A stretch of 64,000 nt of DNA from Ereboglobus sp. (lineage in GTDB: Bacteria; Verrucomicrobiota; Verrucomicrobiia; Opitutales; Opitutaceae), in the NCBI GenBank assembly GCA_029974595.1, contig JARKRC010000056.1, positions 248,001 through 312,000 of the forward strand, in the 5' to 3' direction. The notes below the pieces were generated by a model. That model was given only the letters and a program-made list of their open reading frames with translations, was not told the origin of the DNA and made no database searches. Positions 11,601 through 20,524 of this stretch are shown in pieces. How positions within the stretch are numbered: position 1 is the first letter of the stretch; every line of letters begins with the position of its first letter. A program made the position numbers and the translations under genes.

Positions 11601-14425
11601 ACATCGTCAACTACACCGGACGCCTTTCCTCGGAAGGCGCCGCCGCCGCGCTCGTCAAAACAGGCGCCGGTTCGCTCGTGCTGCGCGCTACCGACAACTC
11701 CGCATTTGCCGCTCCGCTCACCGTGGCCGCAGGCAGCCTGTTTCTCGCCGACAGCGCGCAACTCGGCGGTGCGCTCACCGTTTCCGCCGGTGCCACGGCG
11801 GGCGGCGACGGCGCCTTCACCGGCAACGTCACAATCGACAACAGCGCGCTTTTCGTCGGCACGCCGCTTGACGTGCCAGCTCCCGGCTCACTCACCATCG
11901 GCGGTGATCTCACGCTCATCGGCGCCGCACGCGTTGATTTTGGCATCCACGACGGCGGGCTTGCCGACACCCTCAACGTCTCCGGCACCATCACCACCGA
12001 CACAGCCGCCAACGTCGTCGGCCTGTCCTTCGGCGTCATTTCCTCCGGCACCTACATGCTCGGCAATGCCGCCAAACTCGCCGACATCGCCAACCTCGAA
12101 CTCAACGGTGTGCGGGCCGAGCCGGATCTCCGCATGAAAGGCGAACTCGCCGCCGCTGCCGACGGCTCCCTGCTCTTCATCTACGAACTGGACGCCTCGC
12201 GCTACATGGAATGGACTGGCGCCAGCGGTATCGCGCGTTGGGATATCGCGCAAAACAACTGGAGCGGCTACAACGGCGATACCAGCGGCCATCTGAAATT
12301 CCAGGATGGCGACACCGTGCGCTTTGCCACCGCCACCGACACCACGATCGACATCGCGGCCGCCGTCACCGTGTCCGACATGCTTGTGAACAACACCGGC
12401 ACGCTCACGTTCACCGGCAAGTCCATCGACACCGGCACGACGGTGAGCGGCTCAATCGTGCAAAACGCCGCTGGCAAGCTCGTGAAAACCGGCGAAGGCG
12501 CGCTCGTGTTTGCCAACACAGCCAACACCTTCATCGGCGGCGTCGAGCTCAATGCCGGCCTGCTCGCCTTCAGCAACACCGCGCAACTCAACACCGCGGG
12601 CGTCGGCATCCGCTTCACCGGCAGCGGCACGTTGCGCACCTTCGCCTCCATGACGCTCGCCGACACCGTCACGCTCGCGGGCACAGGCACAGGCGCCGTG
12701 GCCGCGTTCGATACTGGCGCGAACACCGTCACGGTTGCTGGCAAGATGGCCGGCACTGGCACCCTCGCCAAATTCGGCGCCGGAACCCTCGTGCTCACCA
12801 ACACCGCCAATGTCGCCACCATTGGCTACCACATCGCCGACGGCGCGCTGCAAACCAACGCCGCAGCCCTGAAAACCTCCCGCGTCACCACCACAGCCGT
12901 CGGCACGCTCATCCTCGACCAAAGTGCGGACATCACCTACACTCTTAACATCTCTGGCGCGGGTGCCTTCGAGAAACACGGCGAAGGCGTTCTCACACTC
13001 ACTGGTTCGCTCGGCAACACCGGCGCGACGCGCATTCTCGGCGGCACGCTCAAGGTTGGTGCGAACAACCGGATCAACGCGGCCTCCGCCCTCACCGTTG
13101 GCCCCGGCGCCACGCTCGACATGCGCGGCACCCGCCAGAGCGTCGCCTCGCTCAACCTCGGCGGCGCCCTCCTCATGTCCGCCACCGTCAACTCCACCGC
13201 CGGCGTCATTCTCGGCTCCGATTATTTCAAGGCATCGCAATCCATCACCGGCAACGGCGCCGTTAACATCGCCGTCACCGAAACAGAAGACACTGGATAC
13301 ACGTTTCTCAACGGCTCGGCCCCTACGTCGGTCGTGCTCCTTGAGTCCGTCGACAACACCGCCAATCTCACCTTCAACGTGACCGGCAGCCCTGCCGACG
13401 CCATTTACGGATGGGACGTCACCAAGGACGGCGGCAACTACATCCTCGGCCAGTCACGCATTGTGCCGGTGATTCCCGCGGTCGCCGGCATCAACGCCGC
13501 CTTTCTCATCAACTCCGAATCCGCATTCGACTCGCTTACGCGCCAAATCGCGGCGCTGCGCCGCAGTGAAGGCGGCTACCGCCCCGGCCAGGACTGGTGG
13601 GTGAACGGCTCCTACCGCCACGACACCATTAATGAAACCCTCTACGCCGGCGCGAATGCCAGCACCCGCGGACTGCAAGCCGGTGTGAACCTCGCCAACA
13701 ATGTCAAACTCCGCGGCAGCAAATCCTCCTCCGCTTCCTCATGGGTGGGCGGCGTCTTCTTTGATTACATGGAATCGACCATGGACATGCGCGACGCCGA
13801 CGCCACCACCACGACGCACGGCGGTGGCCTATACCTGGGCTATAGCCACAACAACGCCTTCCACTTCGACGCCATCGTGCGCGTCATCGCAGGCAACTAC
13901 ATGATCCAAGTCCCCGGAGTCCCCGATCTCAAATTGGGAATCACCGGCGTGGGCGCGTCGGTGAAGATGGGATACACGCTCAAGACCAAGTCCGGCTGGA
14001 TTGTCGAACCGCACGCCCAGTTTGCCTGGAGCACCATGAGCGCGGAAAAACTCACAGACCAAGCCCATCGCACCTTCGAAGTCGGCAACCTCAATTCCTT
14101 CCGTGAACGCATGGGCTTCGAATTCTCGAAACATATTATGTTTGGCAAAAAGACGATGTTCAGCCCCAGCCTGCGCATCGCCTACGATTACGAATTCAAG
14201 GGCACGAACAGCGTAAGCGTTGCCCGCTACTACGCGGCTGACCGCACCAAGCTCCGCGACCGCTATGATTACACCGACGACTTCACCGGCGGATCGCTCG
14301 CTCTCGGCGGCGGCGCGGTGTTGCGCATCGGCAACCATCTCTCCCTCTGGGCCGACGCTTCCGCCAAGCTCGGCGGCAAGCTCGAAGACTACACTATCAA
14401 CCTCGGCGTGGCCTTGCACTGGTAA
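8639..14425 (+). CDS. Giant autotransporter with PMP-like GGAIY repeats, PATR repeats and C-terminal beta-barrel
   Basis: Signal peptide; many GGAIY/GGALxL-N6-EFYGN repeats; 'GKLVKKGEGTLILANASGTFTGG' PATR motifs; C-terminal barrel ending in aromatic 'GVALHW'. Confidence 0.88.
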   Translation: MKTFTLLPALFALSLALLHTLAPSRLGAAVTTVTITSDSTATARYTVAASNTLIFDVSADTVYTIDNLAAAANSAVTLAANSVFKIQGGGTTVFTSNTATIRGAAINAVATGVTMDFTNVIFGDKANLDLGNAGIGGGAFIINQGVLTLTNGGFYGNKGTTSAQNGGALYLASSRCTLTDVVFEGNSHTLLVGGGIFFSSGTLQLINARFGVLGDATRANKAVRGGAIYANGGMLDVTNGEFYGNIASSSTGGAIYAVASVTGSLTNVVFAENSAGQDGGALALHSTAGIPITSATFGVLNDPSRGNTAGANGGAIYLGSGQLLLTNAEFYGNRSGTSGNGSGGAIFSGATSTSGTLSNVIFKQNSAAGQGGAIYWGGGGMIIDNALFSSNTATNGGAMSVNGAQASVSLINANFTDNVATGAGGALSVRAGTVHLTATANTNYTGNTAASEGGFLHITDGGVVDIQATVGSTLTIGGTNSTEDTISSGTHTNTVIGINTLGAHGSVIFKSDNSAYRGRVDVNSGSLLLGGADAKLGGLISVKNGGVFGGWGTVDVNDGVNRHVSVADGGTLQIGLNGATGGAQTLTLTGALAMASGAAITGDGTLDVSGPSSGLVLGTTAADRITANIAAGKTMDVRGAISGPGGLVKSGAGHLTLANPLTSVSSVLITGGTLVGNLDSVAAVGIAGASVYDGSLVRTAGQSFSAVVGTITGTLSLTQGAALNFDLSTHAAAQLTTGALNATGVTTIDFTNIKNGAYTIIAADSLLAGSSNFTYTVNGASLSGRNSLDLIFGANDISIYVTILNMRATWTATNGGVWDAVTSNWSTASDNCFSNGDSVRFGATASGTIAIIPSGVTAGDIEVATTGTLIFAGGALTTDADSASVDGVAGLVSLGGTTTDVTTGKLVKKGEGTLILANASGTFTGGVEINQGILSFNNAAQLDTTGTDIRFTGAAELRADADITGTSGALASDITIANTNATLNTQWHIVNYTGRLSSEGAAAALVKTGAGSLVLRATDNSAFAAPLTVAAGSLFLADSAQLGGALTVSAGATAGGDGAFTGNVTIDNSALFVGTPLDVPAPGSLTIGGDLTLIGAARVDFGIHDGGLADTLNVSGTITTDTAANVVGLSFGVISSGTYMLGNAAKLADIANLELNGVRAEPDLRMKGELAAAADGSLLFIYELDASRYMEWTGASGIARWDIAQNNWSGYNGDTSGHLKFQDGDTVRFATATDTTIDIAAAVTVSDMLVNNTGTLTFTGKSIDTGTTVSGSIVQNAAGKLVKTGEGALVFANTANTFIGGVELNAGLLAFSNTAQLNTAGVGIRFTGSGTLRTFASMTLADTVTLAGTGTGAVAAFDTGANTVTVAGKMAGTGTLAKFGAGTLVLTNTANVATIGYHIADGALQTNAAALKTSRVTTTAVGTLILDQSADITYTLNISGAGAFEKHGEGVLTLTGSLGNTGATRILGGTLKVGANNRINAASALTVGPGATLDMRGTRQSVASLNLGGALLMSATVNSTAGVILGSDYFKASQSITGNGAVNIAVTETEDTGYTFLNGSAPTSVVLLESVDNTANLTFNVTGSPADAIYGWDVTKDGGNYILGQSRIVPVIPAVAGINAAFLINSESAFDSLTRQIAALRRSEGGYRPGQDWWVNGSYRHDTINETLYAGANASTRGLQAGVNLANNVKLRGSKSSSASSWVGGVFFDYMESTMDMRDADATTTTHGGGLYLGYSHNNAFHFDAIVRVIAGNYMIQVPGVPDLKLGITGVGASVKMGYTLKTKSGWIVEPHAQFAWSTMSAEKLTDQAHRTFEVGNLNSFRERMGFEFSKHIMFGKKTMFSPSLRIAYDYEFKGTNSVSVARYYAADRTKLRDRYDYTDDFTGGSLALGGGAVLRIGNHLSLWADASAKLGGKLEDYTINLGVALHW

Positions 14426-14460
14426 GGGCAAATTATTGCGCGGACACATTCTGATTCCCT

Positions 14461-15804
14461 ATGAGCCCAAGAATCGTCCTCATTGGCGTATTCGCCATCC
14501 TTGCGACGACCGCCGGCCTGTCCGCGCCAAGTTTGCCGCCGGTGTCGCTCGATCCGGTTGTCCTGCCGCAAGTCGCCCCGGAGGAAGTCGGACTGTCCCG
14601 CGCCGTGTTGGAAAAAATCAACGTCGAATGCCAAAAGGCAATCGACGAGGGCCTCATTCCAGGCTCCGTGGTTTGTGTTGGTCGTCATGGGAAAATCGCA
14701 TGGTTTAAGGCCTATGGCAACCGGTGGGTGGCCGCTAGGAATCGCGACGCAATCCCGATGACTGCCGACACCGTGTTTGATCTCGCATCCATCACCAAGC
14801 CTGTGGCCGTGGCTACCTCCATCATGGTGCTGGTTGATCAGGGAAAACTCAACGTGGACGACAAGGCCGCCCAATACCTTGATGAATACAAGACCCCGGC
14901 AAAAGAGGACATCACCATCCGCCAGATGCTGACGCATACAGCAGGACTGGGCGGCCTGCATATCCTTAGCGATTCCCCTCTGACGGCTCAAACTGCCACG
15001 GCGGACGCAGCTTCTTCCGCCGAACAAGCCGCGGCCCGCCTGTCTCCTCCCTCGGAACTTCCGACCGCCCCGCGCGACGAGGTGGTGCGGCTCCTGTCAT
15101 CCCGGCTCATTGCAAAGCCGGGGGAAAAATATTTCTATTCCGGGGCAAATATGGACACGCTCGCCGTTTTGCTTGAACGCGTCTCGGGAAGGGACGTGAC
15201 CGCTTTTGCGCGCGAAAATATTTTTCAGCCCCTTGGAATGCTGGACACGGGTTATCTGCCCGGCGTGGAATTGCGCCGTCGCGCAGCGCCGACCCGGATG
15301 GATGGGCTCAACACCGGCAGGGTTCGCGACCCCTATACTATCGCGAAAGGCGGCGTCAGCGGCGGCGCGGGCCTGTTCTCCACGGCAAACGATCTCGCCG
15401 TCTTTGCCGCCACGATGCTGAACCGCGGCCAGTTGCCGGCGCACACCGGGCGAGCCACCCGCATTTTCACTCCGAAAACCGCGGCGCTCATGACCACGCG
15501 CGGCACCGGCGCCGCCGCGGAGCGCGCCCTTGGTTGGGGAATGGGGCCGGCTCACACCGAAAAAATGTCCGATGTTTCCTACTACCACGGCGGTTTCGAC
15601 GGCACTTACATGCAAATTGACCCTGCTCATGATGTTTTCGTCATATTTCTAAGCAATCGCATGCATGTGAAAAAAGGGGCGGAGCGCGCATCGCTAATCC
15701 CCGTCTATCAAATTGCCGGACGCATTGGCAGCATCGCCGTGGACGCGATCATCGACTCCACCTCCGAGTCCGCTACCGGTCGTAAAACAGGAGGAGGCCT
15801 TTGA
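14461..15804 (+). CDS. Serine hydrolase, beta-lactamase/class C family
   Basis: 'VFDLASITKPVAVATS' gives the SxxK motif; 'YSGANMDTLAVLLERVSG' YSN-like; 'YYHGGFDGTYMQIDP' HxG-like. Confidence 0.88.
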   Translation: MSPRIVLIGVFAILATTAGLSAPSLPPVSLDPVVLPQVAPEEVGLSRAVLEKINVECQKAIDEGLIPGSVVCVGRHGKIAWFKAYGNRWVAARNRDAIPMTADTVFDLASITKPVAVATSIMVLVDQGKLNVDDKAAQYLDEYKTPAKEDITIRQMLTHTAGLGGLHILSDSPLTAQTATADAASSAEQAAARLSPPSELPTAPRDEVVRLLSSRLIAKPGEKYFYSGANMDTLAVLLERVSGRDVTAFARENIFQPLGMLDTGYLPGVELRRRAAPTRMDGLNTGRVRDPYTIAKGGVSGGAGLFSTANDLAVFAATMLNRGQLPAHTGRATRIFTPKTAALMTTRGTGAAAERALGWGMGPAHTEKMSDVSYYHGGFDGTYMQIDPAHDVFVIFLSNRMHVKKGAERASLIPVYQIAGRIGSIAVDAIIDSTSESATGRKTGGGL

Positions 15805-15904
15805 TTTCCCGGCGCATTTGAAGCACGACAGAAAAACAGTGCGTCATCAGCGCAAGTTGGCGGCTCAATCCAAAACTCATTCCGCAATCCAAAATCCCAA
15901 CTCC

Positions 15905-16564
15905 ATGTTCCCACAACCGCTCGCCCAATCCATCCAAACCGCCGGGGTCATCGCCGTGCTCGTCATCGATGATCCTGCCGACGCCGCGCCAGCCGCCGCC
16001 GCTCTTTCCGCCGGCGGCATCAATGCCATCGAGCTGACGCTGCGCACGCCCTCCGCCCTGGAGTCGCTTGCCGCCATCAAAAAGCACGCGCCGCAAATGC
16101 TCATCGGCGCGGGCACCGTGCTCACGCCCGCGCAGCTCATGCAGGCGCGCGATGCCGGCGCGGATTTCGCCGTCGCGCCCGGTTGCAATGCCCGCGTGCT
16201 CGCCGCCGCTGCCGAAGCCGGGGTGCCTTTCGCCCCCGGCATCGCCACGCCCAGCGACATCGAGGTCGCGCTCGAATTCGGATGCCGCCTCCTGAAGTTT
16301 TTCCCCGCCGAGCCCTCCGGCGGGCTCGCCTACCTGAAAAACATGAGCGCGCCCTACGCGCATCTGGGTCTGCGGTATATCCCGCTTGGCGGCATCAACA
16401 ATGACACTGCCGGCGCATGGCTCGCGGATCCGTTGATTGCCGCGCTCGGCGGTTCGTGGATTGCGCCGCGCAATCTTATCCAGGCCCGCGATTGGGCTGC
16501 CATCAAACAACGCGCCGCTGAAGTCGCGACGATCATCCGCGCCACAAGGAAAATTGAGAATTAA
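15905..16564 (+). CDS. eda: Bifunctional KDPG/KHG aldolase-like protein
   Basis: 'IELTLRTPSALESLAAI...GAGTVLTPAQL...VAPGCN...FAPGIATPSDIEVALEFGCRLLKFFPAEPSGGLAYLKNMSAPY...IPLGGI'. ATG at 15905 in frame with listed ORF 15713-16564. Confidence 0.88.
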   Translation: MFPQPLAQSIQTAGVIAVLVIDDPADAAPAAAALSAGGINAIELTLRTPSALESLAAIKKHAPQMLIGAGTVLTPAQLMQARDAGADFAVAPGCNARVLAAAAEAGVPFAPGIATPSDIEVALEFGCRLLKFFPAEPSGGLAYLKNMSAPYAHLGLRYIPLGGINNDTAGAWLADPLIAALGGSWIAPRNLIQARDWAAIKQRAAEVATIIRATRKIEN

Positions 16565-16742
16565 GATTTAAGAATTAAGAAGCGGGGCCTTCGGCCCGAC
16601 ACTGCTCGCTCCGCTCGCAAAATACAATGAACCACTCATTCGCCATCTTCCCTCTTTCTTATACCGCGCGCGGAGCGCGCCCTGTCACCGCCGCAGGCGG
16701 TCACTTCTTAATTCATAATTTTTAATTCTTAATTTCTTTCAC
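16560..16742. repeat. AT-rich-ended intergenic element with serial small hairpins
   Basis: Imperfect terminal inverted repeats (gaattaagatttaagaattaagaag / cttcttaattcataatttttaattcttaattt) around GGGCCTTCGGCCC, GCGCGCGGAGCGCGC and ACCGCCGCAGGCGGT hairpins. Confidence 0.5.
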
Positions 16743-17834
16743 ATGAACACCATCGTAACTTTCGGAGAAATCATGGGCCGCCTGTGCCCGCCCGGCTATC
16801 TGCGCTTCATTCAAAGCATGCCCGGCACGCTTGAACTCACCTTTGCGGGAGCCGAGGCAAATGTCGCCGCCTCGCTCGCGATCTTCGGCGCGCCCGCCCG
16901 CTTCGTCACCGCGATTCCCGACAATGTGATCGGCGACGCCTGCGTGCAAAACCTGCGCGGCCTCGGCGTGGACACATCGCGCATACTGCGCACAAAGACC
17001 GGACGCCTCGGCCTCTACTTTGTCGAAAAGGGCGCGAACCAGCGGCCGAGCAATGTTATTTACGACCGCTCCCACAGCGCCATCGCGGAGACGCCCGCCG
17101 GCAAATTCGACTGGCCCGCGATCTTCTCCGGAGCCGGCTGGCTGCATCTCACCGGCATCACGCCCGCGCTCTCGCGCATCGCGTTTGAATCCGCGCTCGC
17201 CGCCGCCCGCGCAGCGAAGGCCGCGGGAATCCCGGTGTCCTGCGACCTCAACTTTCGCAAGAAACTCTGGCAATGGGAACCCGGCACGACCGCCGCCGCG
17301 CTCGCGCGCCGCTGCATGGGCGAACTGCTTCCCTATGTCGATGTGGCAATCGCCAACGAAGAGGACGCGTCCGATGTGCTCGGCATTCACGCCGAGGGCA
17401 ATGACATCGAGGGCGGCAGGCTGGCGATTGAACGCTACCCGCAGGTCGCGCGCGAGATCACGCGCCTGTTTCCCAATATCAAAAAAGTCGCCATCACCCT
17501 GCGTGAAAGCATTTCGGCGACGCACAACAACTGGGGCGCCATGCTCTACGACGCCGGCAGCGACAGCGCCAGTTTTGCGCCGTTGCACGACGACGCCTAT
17601 CGCGCCTACGAAATCCGAAACATCGTGGATCGCGTCGGCGGGGGCGACAGCTTCGCGGCGGGCCTCGTCTTTGCGCTCAACACGCCGGAGCTCGCCGCGC
17701 CGCAGAGCGCGATTGCCTTCGCCGTCGCGGCCTCGTGCCTCGCGCATTCCATCGAGGGCGACTTCAATTTTAGCACCCGCGCCGAGGTCGAGTCGCTCAT
17801 GCGCGGCAGCGCGTCGGGAAGGGTCGTGCGTTGA
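16743..17834 (+). CDS. kdgK: PfkB-family sugar kinase, probably 2-keto-3-deoxygluconate kinase
   Basis: 'MNTIVTFGEIMGRLCPPGYLRFIQ', 'GAEANVAASLAIFG', 'NIVDRVGGGDSFAAGLVFAL' (PfkB signature). Confidence 0.85.
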   Translation: MNTIVTFGEIMGRLCPPGYLRFIQSMPGTLELTFAGAEANVAASLAIFGAPARFVTAIPDNVIGDACVQNLRGLGVDTSRILRTKTGRLGLYFVEKGANQRPSNVIYDRSHSAIAETPAGKFDWPAIFSGAGWLHLTGITPALSRIAFESALAAARAAKAAGIPVSCDLNFRKKLWQWEPGTTAAALARRCMGELLPYVDVAIANEEDASDVLGIHAEGNDIEGGRLAIERYPQVAREITRLFPNIKKVAITLRESISATHNNWGAMLYDAGSDSASFAPLHDDAYRAYEIRNIVDRVGGGDSFAAGLVFALNTPELAAPQSAIAFAVAASCLAHSIEGDFNFSTRAEVESLMRGSASGRVVR

Positions 17835-17914
17835 GACCCTGCCAATTATGCGCACCAGAGATAAATATTTTATTGCGTAGGGTAAGTCATTCGCCGTGAA
17901 GCGGAGCGGCTCCC

Positions 17915-17936
17915 TGCGCATTCTGGAAGATGCGCA
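17915..17936. promoter_or_regulatory. Candidate operator: perfect 7-bp inverted repeat TGCGCAT-N8-ATGCGCA upstream of FAD/FdrA operon
   Basis: TGCGCAT (17915-17921), spacer TCTGGAAG, ATGCGCA (17930-17936), 33 bp before the ATG at 17970. Confidence 0.4.
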
Positions 17937-17969
17937 TAAAGCAAAAACTGTGAAAACGTCCTTCCAACC

Positions 17970-19604
17970 ATGATACCGCTGCAAGAAATACAAACCGACG
18001 TGCTGGTGATTGGCGCCGGCATCGCCGGCTTGCGAGCCGGGCTGGCTGCACGGCGCGCCGGCGCGTCGGTGTTGATCGTCTCGAAAGGTCCCGCTGCATC
18101 ACCGGGTGTCATCGGATTCAACGCCCCCGTGGGGCCGGACGATTCGGCGCAGTCGTTTTTTGACGACACTTATAAAGGCGGGTTTGAAATCGCGAATCCT
18201 GGGCTTGTGCGGCTGCTCGTGGAAAACGCGGCGGCGGCGGCGGGTGGCATGGAGGCGCTCGGCGTCCGGTTCGACCGCGCGCCCGGCGGCGCGTTTCATT
18301 TGCAACGGGCGTTGGGCTGCACGCACCCGAGATTGTTGCATCAGGAAAACCGCACCGCTCGCGTCGGCATGGCCGTGCTGGGCCGCGCCCTCGCAAAAGG
18401 CGGCGCAGTCATGCGGCGCGGAGTGGCGGTGTCCGAGCTGCTCATCACGCCAAACGGCCCGGTCTGCGGCGCGATGGCGGTGGATTTGCGCGCGCGGGCA
18501 TTGTTGCTCATCCGCGCCGGGGCTGTCGTCCTCGCGAGCGGCGGCGGAGGAGGCATCTACGCAGGGGGCACTTACCCGGCGAGCCTGACGGGCGACGGTT
18601 ATGCGCTGGCGTTGCGCGCGGGCGCGGAGCTGGCGGACATGGAGTTTGTGCAGTTCGAGCCGTGCCATTGCATTTTTCCGAAACGCATCGGCCTGACCAC
18701 GACCTTGTTTGCCCACGGCGGGCAGTTGCGAAACGCGATGGACGAGCGCTTCGTGCTGAAAAAATATCCCGCGGGCGAAAGCGCGGCGCCAAAGGATGCG
18801 CTCGCGCGGCTGGTGGCCTTGGAAATCAGGGAAGGGCGGGGCACTCCGCACGGCGGCGTGTGGTGCGATCTCACCGACATCCCGGAAAAATTCATCAAGA
18901 AGGAGCACTCCGCTTATTACCGTCTGTTTTTGAAACACGGGATTGACCTGACGAAACAACGTTTCGAAGTCGGCCCGGCGCCGCACACATTCCTCGGCGG
19001 CGTGGCAATCGACACGCGTTGTGAAAGCACGGTGCCGGGGCTGTTTGCCGCGGGGGAAGTGACGGGCGGCATCCACGGCGCAAACCGTGTCGGCGGCAAT
19101 GCGGGCACGGAAATCCATGTGTTCGGCGCGATAGCAGGCGCAAGCGCCGCCGCGCACGCCAAAAAACGCCGGGCGCGCGCGCTGTCCGGCGCAGCGCGGG
19201 CCGCCAAAAAACAGGCCTCGATGCTCTCGGCGGACGCCCGCTCCCGGCATTGGGCGGCGCTCGCAAAAACCATTCGCGAACTGATGACGGACAAGGTCGG
19301 GGTGATCCGCGAGGAATCCGGGCTGCGCGAAGCCGTCACGAAATTGAGACAAATCAGCGACGAGGCCTTGGCGTTCGAGCCGCGATCGTTGGGGGATTTT
19401 TGCGGCCGGATCGAAATCCGCAACATGGCGCTGACCGGCATTTGTGTGGCTGAATCCGCGCTGCGCCGCCAGGAAAGCCGCGGCGTGCATTATCGCATTG
19501 ATTTTCCGGAGCAGGATGACGCGCGCTGGAAAAAAACAATCCGCCTGAGGCAGAAGCCCGGAGGGGCGCAGCTTTCGATGCGCGTGAAAGGAGCGAAGGC
19601 GTGA
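17970..19604 (+). CDS. FAD-dependent oxidoreductase (fumarate reductase/SdhA/NadB-like flavoprotein)
   Basis: N-terminal 'DVLVIGAGIAGLRAGLAARRAGASVLIVSKG'; 'VVLASGGGGGIYAGGTYPASLTGDGYALALRAGAELADMEFVQFEP'; 'GLFAAGEVTGGIHGANRVGGNAGTEIHVFG'. Confidence 0.88.
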   Translation: MIPLQEIQTDVLVIGAGIAGLRAGLAARRAGASVLIVSKGPAASPGVIGFNAPVGPDDSAQSFFDDTYKGGFEIANPGLVRLLVENAAAAAGGMEALGVRFDRAPGGAFHLQRALGCTHPRLLHQENRTARVGMAVLGRALAKGGAVMRRGVAVSELLITPNGPVCGAMAVDLRARALLLIRAGAVVLASGGGGGIYAGGTYPASLTGDGYALALRAGAELADMEFVQFEPCHCIFPKRIGLTTTLFAHGGQLRNAMDERFVLKKYPAGESAAPKDALARLVALEIREGRGTPHGGVWCDLTDIPEKFIKKEHSAYYRLFLKHGIDLTKQRFEVGPAPHTFLGGVAIDTRCESTVPGLFAAGEVTGGIHGANRVGGNAGTEIHVFGAIAGASAAAHAKKRRARALSGAARAAKKQASMLSADARSRHWAALAKTIRELMTDKVGVIREESGLREAVTKLRQISDEALAFEPRSLGDFCGRIEIRNMALTGICVAESALRRQESRGVHYRIDFPEQDDARWKKTIRLRQKPGGAQLSMRVKGAKA

Positions 19605-20524
19605 CAGCGACGAGCGGACTTCATCTCGTCGTCCATGCAGGCGCCATGTCGCGGCTTGCCTCCGCCTCGGTCGCGCGGTCGGGCGCGGGCCGGGTGCACA
19701 GCGTTTTCCGGCGTTGCTTCAACCTGACAACGCCAGCCGGCGACTGGCTCACCGTGGCCATCGCGCCCTTTCCTCAAACGCCGGACGCCGTCATCGTGAA
19801 CGCGCGGGAGTTCGCGTCTTTTCCCTCGCCCCGCGTGGAGCCGGGCATGCAGGTCGTGATTGCGCGGGATGCCATTTGGATTCCTGACGCGGGTTTTGCC
19901 GTCGCGCTCGCGGGAGCGGTTGTTTTCGACACGCGGCGCGAACCGGTGGCGCGCATTCGCGGCGCGGAAGCTGCGGCGCGTGTCGCGCGCAATCTCGCGC
20001 TGGCGCAAGAGATCATCCGTCGCGAAGGGCGTGTGTGCGATGCGCCGGAGTTTTTGCGACGCGCCGAACCCGCCGTGAGCGCGCTGTGCGACGCCATCCG
20101 GTTCAATGACGCCGCCGTCATGCGCGAGCAATGCGCGCGCCTCCTCGGGCTTGGCATCGGGCTGACGCCGTCCGGCGACGATATTTTGTGCGGCATCGCA
20201 GCGGGTTTGTTTCTCGGCGGCGCGGCTGGCGGCGGAAATCATTTCCTGCCCGTGTTGCGGGAGTTGTTGCGCGACGGCGCGCGCACGACCGATGTGAGCG
20301 CCCGCTCGCTCCGCCTCTGCGCGGACGGGGAAATCAACGACATCGTTTGCGAGACGGCGCGGGCGATTCTGCTCGAAGGAGGCGCCGCGGCAAGGCGCGC
20401 GCTATCCGTTTTGCTCGCGCAGGGCGGCACATCGGGAGCCGAGACGGCGCAAGGATTGTGCGCCGGCCTGCAAATCGCGGAGAGACTTTTCGAAAATCCA
20501 AAACGCGTGGGTATTTTATGCTGA
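19601..20524 (+). CDS. DUF2877 protein (AllH/YlbF-like)
   Basis: GTG start overlaps upstream TGA. 'LLGLGIGLTPSGDDILCGIAAGLFLGG' is the conserved DUF2877 motif; position next to fdrA and DUF1116. Confidence 0.8.
   Translation: MTATSGLHLVVHAGAMSRLASASVARSGAGRVHSVFRRCFNLTTPAGDWLTVAIAPFPQTPDAVIVNAREFASFPSPRVEPGMQVVIARDAIWIPDAGFAVALAGAVVFDTRREPVARIRGAEAAARVARNLALAQEIIRREGRVCDAPEFLRRAEPAVSALCDAIRFNDAAVMREQCARLLGLGIGLTPSGDDILCGIAAGLFLGGAAGGGNHFLPVLRELLRDGARTTDVSARSLRLCADGEINDIVCETARAILLEGGAAARRALSVLLAQGGTSGAETAQGLCAGLQIAERLFENPKRVGILC

Noticed and set aside
10000-13400. GGC/ACC-rich repetitive stretches considered as possible CRISPR or tandem DNA repeats
   Set aside because: They encode diverged PATR/PMP protein repeats in one open frame; no regular spacer-repeat pattern.
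20131-20517. N-terminal 129 codons of listed ORF 20131-22089
   Set aside because: Arg-rich out-of-frame overlap with DUF2877; conserved FdrA sequence starts at ATG 20518.
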